Shown: positions 57,955 to 64,000 of the stretch, one piece after another | How positions within the stretch are numbered: position 1 is the stretch's first letter | Layout of the letters: each line of letters opens with the position of its first letter | DNA from: Bradyrhizobium xenonodulans | GTDB taxonomy: Bacteria; Pseudomonadota; Alphaproteobacteria; Rhizobiales; Xanthobacteraceae | Assembly (NCBI RefSeq): GCF_027594865.1 | Contig: NZ_CP089391.1 | Location: forward strand, 558,001 to 622,000 | Direction of reading: 5' to 3' | Length of the DNA: 64,000 bases | Program-made: the position numbers and the translations under genes | Notes under the pieces: generated by a model | Told to the model about the DNA's origin: nothing | Database searches by the model: none | What the model saw: only the letters and a program-made list of their open reading frames with translations

Positions 57955-59225
57955 TGTTCAGACCGGGGACATAGCTGACACCTGTTCGGACACATCACTG
58001 ACAGGTTGGCCATTGGTCAAGTCGATTGATGCGACCTGCCAGCTGGCGAAGAAGATTCCGTAGCGACCGTCGCGGTCGAGCTGCCTGATGGCCAACTGCT
58101 CGCCGCAGAAGGCTTGAGGGACTTTCCACATCTGCCCTTTGAAGGCGATGTAGCTCCGGGTCGAGGAGGCGGTGCGAACGATCTCCCCGGCGTCGTATTG
58201 CACCTTCGGCACACGATCGGGCATGGCGCGAGAACTCGGCCGGTAGCGATCGGCGGGGATACCCATGCCGAGGCTTTCATGTGGCCGCTCCAGATTGTAG
58301 ATCGTGCGCCAGTTGTCGAGGGCGCGCTGAACTTCCGCCAGGGTGCGGAACGTGTGCAGAGCGAACACTTCCGCTTTCAAGCTGCGATGGAAGCGTTCGT
58401 TCTTGCCTCGGCCCTGAGGATGGCGTGGCCTGGCGTGGATCACCCTGACGCCGAGCTTGAGCAGCCATACCTTCAGCGAGGTCCAGCGAGCGCCGGACGT
58501 GTCGCCCCAGGGAGATCCATTGTCGAGGTAAAAGGCCTCTGGCATCCCATAGCGTCGAAAAGTGTCGGTCAGGTGTTTCTGCACGTCTGGGCGCCGCTCG
58601 TTGGCGCATGCCTTCAGACACAGGGCATAGCGCGAGTGGTCATCGACCATGGTGAGCGGATGGCAACGCCTCCCGTCGGCAAGCGGCATGTGACCCTTGA
58701 AGTCCATCTGCCAAAGCTGATTGGGCGCATCCTTCTCGAACCGGTGGTCTGAAGGGCTTGGCGAAGCCTTCTCGCTCGGCTTGATCCGCTCATTCCGGCA
58801 CAGGATCTGATGGACCGTCGAAGGCACAGGCACAGCCTGGCCGTCGCGCTTCAGGCAATGGGCAATCTTGCGCGCCCCCCAGGCTGGATGCTTGTCCCGC
58901 ACAGCCAGGATTTGCGCCTCCACCGCAGGCTCGCTGCGCCTGGGCATGCTCTTCGGACGACGCGGCTGATCCGCCAGATCATGGTCGCCAGCCTGCCAAC
59001 GCCGCAACCATTTATAGCCCACGTCAGGGCTGATTCCGAACCGCCGGCACAACTCTCGCCGGTTCGCTCCTTCCTGTAAGGCAAGCCGCACAAACTCGCG
59101 TCGCTGATCCATTACCGACACCTCGTTCCAGGGCATGGACGGCCTCCCAAATCGACCAATCCAGCCCATTGTGATGTGTCAGCTATGTCTCCGAACACCC
59201 GTCAGTGATCTGTCCGGTCTAAACA
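57955..59225 (-). mobile_element. IS481-type insertion sequence, 1271 bp, complete
   Basis: The ends share the 12-bp terminal inverted repeat TGTTyAGACCGG (57955-57966 and 59214-59225 reversed). A 4-bp target duplication GCAG flanks it (57951-57954 and 59226-59229). It carries one long transposase gene whose stop codon lies inside the left terminal repeat. Inner parts of both ends contain the words ACATAGCTGACAC, TGTTCGGA and ATCACTGAC in opposite order, probable transposase sites. The element looks intact and recent. Confidence 0.9.
57958..59136 (-). CDS. IS481-family transposase
   Basis: The 392-residue protein has an N-terminal helix-turn-helix (RELCRRFGISPDVGYKWLRR) and an rve-type DDE core: first Asp in LWQMDFKGHMPL, second Asp in AFYLDNGSPWGDTS, Glu in GRGKNERFHRSLKAEV, with LERPHESLGM after it. 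The catalytic triad is intact. I start at MPWNEVSVMDQR; ATG codons upstream (59169) and downstream (59112) are alternatives. Confidence 0.93.
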   Translation of the reverse strand: MPWNEVSVMDQRREFVRLALQEGANRRELCRRFGISPDVGYKWLRRWQAGDHDLADQPRRPKSMPRRSEPAVEAQILAVRDKHPAWGARKIAHCLKRDGQAVPVPSTVHQILCRNERIKPSEKASPSPSDHRFEKDAPNQLWQMDFKGHMPLADGRRCHPLTMVDDHSRYALCLKACANERRPDVQKHLTDTFRRYGMPEAFYLDNGSPWGDTSGARWTSLKVWLLKLGVRVIHARPRHPQGRGKNERFHRSLKAEVFALHTFRTLAEVQRALDNWRTIYNLERPHESLGMGIPADRYRPSSRAMPDRVPKVQYDAGEIVRTASSTRSYIAFKGQMWKVPQAFCGEQLAIRQLDRDGRYGIFFASWQVASIDLTNGQPVSDVSEQVSAMSPV

Positions 59226-59312
59226 GCAGGCGGGCGATCCAGTACGCCGCAGCGGCTCGGCTCTAGCCGCGCTGTCACGGAGTACTGGATGCCCCGCCTT
59301 CGCGGGGCATGA
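59226..59312. repeat. Right half of the interrupted composite palindromic element
   Basis: After GCAG, the arm GCGGGCGAT runs into CCAGTACGCCGCAG, a spacer, then GGAGTACTGGATG and a second intact hairpin CCCCGC-CTTC-GCGGGG, ending ATGACAG. The arrangement of two hairpins facing each other around CCAGTACGC ... AGTACTGG is the same as in the copy at 41990-42086. Confidence 0.85.
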
Positions 59313-59321
59313 CAGCAGAGG

Positions 59322-59606
59322 TTACGTCCCGCCTTCCCCAGGCGCCTGGGCGTGGATCGCGAGGGCGTGGACGCTGCCGGAGAGTTCCGCGGCCAGCGCC
59401 GAATTTATCATGCGATGGCGGTCGACCCGGCTCTTCCCTTTGAAGGCGGCAGACACGATATAAACGCGGAAGTGCGTCTCGCCGCTTGGCCGATGGCCGG
59501 CGTGGCCCTCATGCAAATGTGACTCGTCGACGACTTGCAGGCTTTCCGGCGTGAAAGCTTCCTGCAACTTGTTGCTGATAGTGTCTTTCATAACCATGGG
59601 TGCCAT
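59322..59606 (-). CDS. bolA: BolA-family protein
   Basis: The 94-residue protein has the BolA fold signature: ISNKLQEAFTPESLQVVDES, the metal-ligand region HLHEGHAGHRPSGETHFRVY, and RHRMINSALAAELSGSVHAL. BolA proteins pair with monothiol glutaredoxins in iron-sulfur handling and stress response. Several in-frame ATGs exist (59606, 59597, 59591); none has a clear ribosome site and the longer frame upstream overlaps the divergent J-domain gene. Confidence 0.88.
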   Translation of the reverse strand: MAPMVMKDTISNKLQEAFTPESLQVVDESHLHEGHAGHRPSGETHFRVYIVSAAFKGKSRVDRHRMINSALAAELSGSVHALAIHAQAPGEGGT

Positions 59607-59746
59607 TAAAGCGTGCGCAAGCGCCCCGTCAATTGCATAGGCCGCCTCTGGCGGCCGTCCTGAAAAATGCCGAAGTGCTACGGGGTTTCGTCCTAATTGC
59701 AATGTCAAGACTTGAAGGTTTTTGCATTGCGTAGTCAAAGTCAGCC

Positions 59747-60379
59747 ATGCCGATCGATTCATCAAAGTTCTTCGACTCCATCCGCGTGAAGCCGCGGGGC
59801 AAGCAGCCGGAAGTGAAGCCGCGCGACGCCGTGGTCAACTGCGAATGGGCCGGGTGTCAGAACAAGGGCGCGCACCGTGCGCCGAAGGGCCGCGAGAACC
59901 AGCGCGAGTACTGGCACTTCTGCCTGAACCACGTGCGCGAGTACAACCAGAACTACAATTTCTTCTCCGGCATGAATGCCGACGCCGTCGCGCGCTACCA
60001 GAAGGATGCCCTGACCGGTCATCGCCCGACCTGGAAGATGGGCGCCAATGGCGGCAAGAAGGGTGCGGAAGCCGAGATCGACATGGCGTCCGATCCGTTC
60101 AGCATGTTCTCCGAGATCAACGGCCGTGCGAATTGGCGGAAGGGCCCCGAGGCCCAGCCCAAGGCCGAGACGCGCAAGGTGATGAACGCCGAGCGCAAGG
60201 CGCTCCAGGTCATGGGTCTCGGCCCCGATTCCACGCTCGCCGACGTCAAGAGCAAGTACAAGGCGCTGGTCAAGCAGCACCATCCCGATGCCAACGGCGG
60301 CGACCGCTCCACCGAGGATCGCCTGATCGAGATCATCAAGGCGTATAATTATCTGAAGACGGTGGTGCGCGAGGCCTGA
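59747..60379 (+). CDS. J-domain protein (DnaJ-like) with C-terminal J domain
   Basis: The 210-residue protein has an N-terminal region with a CEWAGCQN...FCLNHVREYNQNYNFF segment (Cys and His spaced like a metal site) and a C-terminal J domain holding the essential HPD in KALVKQHHPDANGG. It should stimulate an Hsp70 on a specific client. A J domain at the C-terminal end is the layout seen in this small alphaproteobacterial family next to bolA. It is divergent from bolA. Confidence 0.87.
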   Translation: MPIDSSKFFDSIRVKPRGKQPEVKPRDAVVNCEWAGCQNKGAHRAPKGRENQREYWHFCLNHVREYNQNYNFFSGMNADAVARYQKDALTGHRPTWKMGANGGKKGAEAEIDMASDPFSMFSEINGRANWRKGPEAQPKAETRKVMNAERKALQVMGLGPDSTLADVKSKYKALVKQHHPDANGGDRSTEDRLIEIIKAYNYLKTVVREA

Positions 60380-60393
60380 AGCGTCATCGCGCT

Positions 60394-61434
60394 CTAGGCA
60401 GCGACCCCCGGGAAGGACAGCTCGCAGACCAGTCCTTCCGGCCTCCATTGCCGGGTAATTCTTCCCCGCAAGGTCCGGATTACGCCATCGACAGCGCCGA
60501 CCCCAAAACCCTTGCGGGTCGGCTCGGTGACCTCCGGCCCGCCGCTCTCCGACCAGCGCAAGACGAGGGACGTGGCTGGATCGGCCTCCCAGCGGATATT
60601 CAACCGGCCCGAAGGCGTCGACAGCGAGCCGTATTTGGCCGCGTTGGTCGCCAGCTCATGGATGGCGACCGCGATCGACTGGGCCAGCGTCGCCGGCAGG
60701 CTGATGTCATCTCCTTCGATGCCGACCCGTTCGCGGTCTCCGCTTGCGTAGGGCCGGAGCTCTTCTTCGACGATCGTCTTCAGGCTCGCGCCGGTCCAGC
60801 GCGAAGCCGAGAACAGTCTCTGCACGTTGGCGAGGGCGCTGAGCCGGCCTTGGAACGTGGCTTGGAACGCTTCCGCGCTATCTGCCTTCGTCAACCGCAG
60901 CATCGCCTGGATCACCGCGAGCAGGTTGTTCGACCGATGGTCGACTTCGGCCGTGAGAAGCATCATCCGCTCTTCCGCCTGCTTGCGGGCCGTGATGTCG
61001 ACCAGCATGTTGACGGCTCCGACCAACCGGCCGTCTTCGTCGCGCAGCGGAGTGGGATAGGGCACGAAGCAGATCCGCGAGCCGTCGGGCCGTTCGGCAA
61101 CGGCCTCGGCATCGCGCACGGGACGGTTCTGCTTGAGGGCGATCGCCATGGGGCATTTGTCGTGGGGAAGCGGTGTGCCATCGGGCAGGTAGAGCTTCCA
61201 AGTCACGCACCACATCTCGCCAATCTTCGGCGTGCGTCCGGCGAAGTCGATGCAGGCTTGATTGAAGAAGGTGATGCGGCCCTCTGCGTCGGTGGTGTAG
61301 ATGGCCGCGGGCAGCGCCTGGAGCAAGTCCCGGAATCGTCTCTCGGAATCCGCGCCGGCGGCGCTGCTGTTTGCTGCCTGCCTGGCGATCTCGCCAATCC
61401 TGGCCTCGTCAGATGGTCCAAACAAGTCCAGCAT
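60394..61434 (-). CDS. PAS-domain HWE-family sensor histidine kinase
   Basis: The 346-residue cytoplasmic kinase has a PAS domain (about residues 32-150: LLQALPAAIYTTDAEGRITF, then RICFVPYPTPLRDEDGRLVG) and an HWE kinase core. The phosphorylated His lies in TAEVDHRSNNLLAVIQAM, followed by the ATPase HELATNAAKYGSLST and GFGVGAV. Such kinases often report light, redox or general stress. No response regulator is adjacent. Confidence 0.88.
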   Translation of the reverse strand: MLDLFGPSDEARIGEIARQAANSSAAGADSERRFRDLLQALPAAIYTTDAEGRITFFNQACIDFAGRTPKIGEMWCVTWKLYLPDGTPLPHDKCPMAIALKQNRPVRDAEAVAERPDGSRICFVPYPTPLRDEDGRLVGAVNMLVDITARKQAEERMMLLTAEVDHRSNNLLAVIQAMLRLTKADSAEAFQATFQGRLSALANVQRLFSASRWTGASLKTIVEEELRPYASGDRERVGIEGDDISLPATLAQSIAVAIHELATNAAKYGSLSTPSGRLNIRWEADPATSLVLRWSESGGPEVTEPTRKGFGVGAVDGVIRTLRGRITRQWRPEGLVCELSFPGVAA

Positions 61435-61627
61435 TGCGTTCCTCTACGGGGCCAGATCAGCTAATTCGCCGGCCACGTATCCGTTCCACATTGCTCCTCG
61501 GGGAGGTGCAGACCCCCCTCTCGACCTATCGATAGCCGAGGCGCCGGATGGAGCGTCAGCGTCGTCCGGGTCCATCTCGCACGCGCGACTTTTCCGGATT
61601 GCGCTTCGCTCCATCGGGGCTGCTGCG

Positions 61628-62725
61628 TCATTCCTCCGGCATCGCCCCCACATAGGACGAGCTCGGCCGGATCAACCGTCCCGTGCGCTGCTGCTCGCGG
61701 GCATGCGCGGTCCAGCCTGCGACGCGCGCGACCGCGAAGATCGGCGTGAAGGCCTGACGCGGAATTGCCAGCGCATCGAGCAGGATCGCGGTGAAGAACT
61801 CCACGTTCGTCTCCAGCGGCCGCTCCGGATTCTTCTTGCGCAGCGCGCTGCGGATATAGGCCTCGACCTCGCCGGCAAACGGCAAATCGGCACCGTTGGA
61901 CGCCAGCGCCTCGATTGCGGTCTTGAGCACGTCGGCGCGCGGATCGCGCACGCGATAGACGCGATGACCAAAGCCCATCATCCGCTCGCCGCGGGCCAGC
62001 GCCGCATCCACCCAGGGCTGGATGCGCTCGCGCGAGCCGATCGCATCGAGCATTTCCAGCACCGGCTCGGGCGCGCCGCCATGCAGCGGTCCGGTGAGCG
62101 CGCAATAGCCGGCGGTGACGGCGGCAAACAGATCGGCTTGCGTCGAGGCGACCACGCGTGTGGTGAAGGTCGAGGCGTTCATGCCGTGGTCGCTGGCGGT
62201 GACGAGATAGGCGTCGAGCGCAGTGACCTCGCGCGTTTCAGGCGCGCGCCCATGCAGCATGCGCAGCGTATCGGCCGCGTGGCTCACGTTCGGATCGGGC
62301 GCGACGGGATCGAGCCCTTTCGCGCGCCGCACCAGCGCGCCCGCGATCACCGGAAACGCGCCGACGATGGTCGCCTCATGCGCGAGGCCATGCTCGGCGC
62401 GAAGTCCGGCGACCGCCGCGCGAAACCCGTCGATGATGCCCATGCCGCGTGTCGCCGGCAGCAACTCGTCCACCCGGGCGAAAGCGCGCTCACGCGCCGC
62501 ACCGAGGCTCGCCCGCACATTGGCTTCGCTCAAGCCGGTCTTGCTCGCGCCGGCGCCGTTCCAGAGCCGGGCGGTGACGCCCTCGAAGCTCGATTTGGCG
62601 GCAAGGCGGCCGACATGCTCGCCGGCGATGATCAGCTCGCCGCGCTCGCCGTCGACATGGCTCAGCACGGTCTCGGCCGCGGGAACGCCGTCCAGCCCGA
62701 TCTGGCTTTTGGTGAGGATGTTCAT
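61628..62725 (-). CDS. Citrate synthase-family protein (citrate synthase 2 type)
   Basis: The 365-residue protein is a compact citrate synthase homolog with both catalytic histidines: LTGPLHGGAPEPV and MMGFGHRVYRVRDPRAD, preceded by SDHGMNASTFTTR. The third catalytic position is Glu in TNVEFFTAILL instead of the Asp of classical enzymes (VDF), as in some actinobacterial citA proteins. It may make citrate or methylcitrate. I start at MNILTKSQIGLD, which leaves 82 bp to the divergent paralog. That gap contains two palindromes. Confidence 0.88.
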   Translation of the reverse strand: MNILTKSQIGLDGVPAAETVLSHVDGERGELIIAGEHVGRLAAKSSFEGVTARLWNGAGASKTGLSEANVRASLGAARERAFARVDELLPATRGMGIIDGFRAAVAGLRAEHGLAHEATIVGAFPVIAGALVRRAKGLDPVAPDPNVSHAADTLRMLHGRAPETREVTALDAYLVTASDHGMNASTFTTRVVASTQADLFAAVTAGYCALTGPLHGGAPEPVLEMLDAIGSRERIQPWVDAALARGERMMGFGHRVYRVRDPRADVLKTAIEALASNGADLPFAGEVEAYIRSALRKKNPERPLETNVEFFTAILLDALAIPRQAFTPIFAVARVAGWTAHAREQQRTGRLIRPSSSYVGAMPEE

Positions 62726-62777
62726 GGCCAATCTCCCTTTTTGCACTGCACGGGCAGAAAGGTCGGGCCTCTCGACA

Positions 62778-62806
62778 GATTGATCAATCTTGATTACATA
62801 AATCAA
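62778..62806. promoter_or_regulatory. Two adjacent palindromes in the divergent citrate-synthase promoter
   Basis: GATTGATCAATC (62778-62789) is a perfect 12-bp palindrome. Directly next to it TTGATT (62790-62795) and AATCAA (62801-62806) form a second inverted repeat around ACATA. Both share the TTGAT/ATCAA half-site and abut the start codon of the HTH-fused paralog, so they are candidate operators that would block both genes. Confidence 0.6.
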
Positions 62807-62807
62807 T

Positions 62808-64000
62808 ATGAAAAATTCCGAGGAGCTTTACCTCTCTGCCCGGGAGGCCGCCGCCGAGCTCGCGATCTCGCCGGCGACCCTCTACGCCTATGTCAGCCGT
62901 GGCCTGATCCGCTCCGAGCCGACGCCGGATTCTCGCAAAAACCGCTACCGCGCCGAGGACGTCCGCGCCCTGAAGGAGCGCCGGGTGCCGTCGCCGGAGC
63001 CGAAGGGCCTGCGCAGCTTCGACGCCGACCTGCCGGTGATGGACACGGAGATCTCGACCATCACCGAGGAGGGCGCGATCTACCGCGGTGTGAACTGCGT
63101 CGATCTCGCCGAGAACGACACGCTGGAGCACACCGCGACGCTGCTCTGGGACGTCTCCGGCGTCGATCCGTTCGCGCCTGACAATCAGCCCAAGATATCC
63201 GAGGAGATGCGCGCGATCGCAGAAGCCGCGCGCCGGGCCGCGCCGATCGACCGGGCCATCGCGGTGCTGGCGCTCGCGTCGAGCGCCGATCCCCGCGCCT
63301 TCACCCGCGCGCCCGACGGCCGCGCGCTGGTCGGGGCGCGCATCGTCCGCCTGCTGGTCGCGACTATGCTCAATGCCGAGCCATCGGCCGAGCCGCTGCA
63401 TCAGCAGGTTGCGAAAGCGTGGGCGGCGGACAACAAGCATGCGCCCGATCTGATCCGCCGCGCATTGGTGCTGCTCGCCGATCATGAACTCAACGCCTCG
63501 ACCTTCACCGCGCGCTGCGCGGCCTCCACCGGCCTCAATCTCTATGATGCCGTCATCGCCGGTCTCGCCGCGCTGAAAGGGCCAAAACATGGCGGCGCCG
63601 GCGTGCTGGCTTCGCAGCTCGTCAAGACGCTGATCGATCGCGACGTCGAGCCGATGGTGCGCGAGCGCGTCGCGCTCGGCGAGCGCTTTGCCGGCTTCGG
63701 CCACGGCGTCTACAAGCGCGGCGATCCGCGCGCGCAATCGCTGCTCAACGCTCTGTCGCGCGCGGGCGCACCGCGAAAATTCACGCGAGAAGTACCGGAA
63801 AGGATCATTGAGGCGACCGGCGAGCTCGTCAATATCGACTACGCGCTCGCGGTGCTCGTGCACGCGCTGAGGCTGCCCGCCGGCAGCGAGCTCGCGCTGT
63901 TCGCCATGGCCCGCAGCGTCGGCTGGATCGCCCATGCCAGCGAGCAGTTGCAGTTTGGGAAGTTGATCAGGCCGCGGGCGCGGTATGTGGGGCCGGCACC
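62808..64000 (+). CDS. Citrate synthase-family protein fused to N-terminal MerR/excisionase-like HTH (partial)
   Basis: The reading frame runs from the ATG to the window edge with 397 residues. Residues about 8-58 form a MerR/excisionase-type helix-turn-helix (YLSAREAAAELAISPATLYA, then YVSRGLIRSEP and NRYRAEDVRALKERR). The rest is a citrate synthase fold with DHELNASTFTARCAAST, GPKHGGAG, the altered FGHGVYKRGDPRAQ (Arg after GH replaced by Gly), VNIDYALAVLVHA with the catalytic-type Asp, and FGKLIRPRARYVGP near the end. It may be a metabolite-sensing regulator, an enzyme, or both. Only the last few residues are likely missing. Confidence 0.88.
   Translation, partial: MKNSEELYLSAREAAAELAISPATLYAYVSRGLIRSEPTPDSRKNRYRAEDVRALKERRVPSPEPKGLRSFDADLPVMDTEISTITEEGAIYRGVNCVDLAENDTLEHTATLLWDVSGVDPFAPDNQPKISEEMRAIAEAARRAAPIDRAIAVLALASSADPRAFTRAPDGRALVGARIVRLLVATMLNAEPSAEPLHQQVAKAWAADNKHAPDLIRRALVLLADHELNASTFTARCAASTGLNLYDAVIAGLAALKGPKHGGAGVLASQLVKTLIDRDVEPMVRERVALGERFAGFGHGVYKRGDPRAQSLLNALSRAGAPRKFTREVPERIIEATGELVNIDYALAVLVHALRLPAGSELALFAMARSVGWIAHASEQLQFGKLIRPRARYVGPA

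Overview
This is chromosomal DNA from an alphaproteobacterium, most likely Bradyrhizobium or a close relative. The evidence is the high GC content, the acdS gene with its divergent Lrp-type regulator, the phaR / phaA-phaB polyhydroxybutyrate locus, the gene order lysC-ptsP-prfA-prmC with ubiG on the other side, argJ / PpiC-type isomerase / secA, and xerD / aroK-aroB / CorC, plus many short palindromic repeats of the kind that litter Bradyrhizobium genomes. I see no tRNA, rRNA, CRISPR array or prophage. Most of the window is core chromosome. The accessory parts are an amide uptake and hydrolysis cluster, one complete IS481-type insertion and the repeat elements. || Layout. 1-6.4 kb: the start of an amidohydrolase, a uracil-DNA-glycosylase-family protein, an amidase with a histone-H1-like N-terminal tail, then a two-gene methionine unit (MetY-like, MetA-like) behind a strongly structured leader. 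6.5-11.2 kb: polysaccharide deacetylase, RecQ, ACC deaminase and its Lrp regulator. 11.3-16.2 kb: assorted metabolic enzymes. 16.2-19.3 kb: PHB synthesis (phaR divergent from phaA-phaB). 19.4-30.9 kb: transporter, GloB, DUF4167, prmC-prfA-ptsP-lysC, PH-domain protein, UbiG. 30.9-31.5 kb: a frameshifted GIY-YIG nuclease gene set among copies of one palindromic repeat. 31.6-41.9 kb: transporter, DUF1178 / nitrilase-family / glutaredoxin run, ComF, methyltransferase, MutT, ArgJ, PpiC-type isomerase and SecA. || 42.1-50.3 kb holds a MarR regulator divergent from a seven-gene unit: a signal-less AmiC-like binding protein, a rhodococcal-type amidase, and a complete five-component branched-chain/urea-type ABC importer with a Tat-exported binding protein. 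These probably sense, import and hydrolyse an amide. 50.4-57.9 kb: lipoprotein L,D-transpeptidase, AccA, XerD, a 48-residue membrane protein, AroK, AroB and a CorC-family protein. 57.9-59.2 kb: an IS481-type element inserted exactly in the 4-base loop of a palindromic repeat. 59.3-64 kb: BolA, a J-domain protein, a PAS/HWE histidine kinase and two divergent citrate-synthase paralogs, one fused to a helix-turn-helix domain and separated from the other by only 82 bp that contain two palindromes. || The strongest leads are the citrate-synthase/HTH pair with its operator-like palindromes, the association of the GIY-YIG gene with composite palindromic repeats that share a conserved spacer, the IS insertion into a repeat loop, and the met leader whose unpaired strand can pair with the Shine-Dalgarno sequence.
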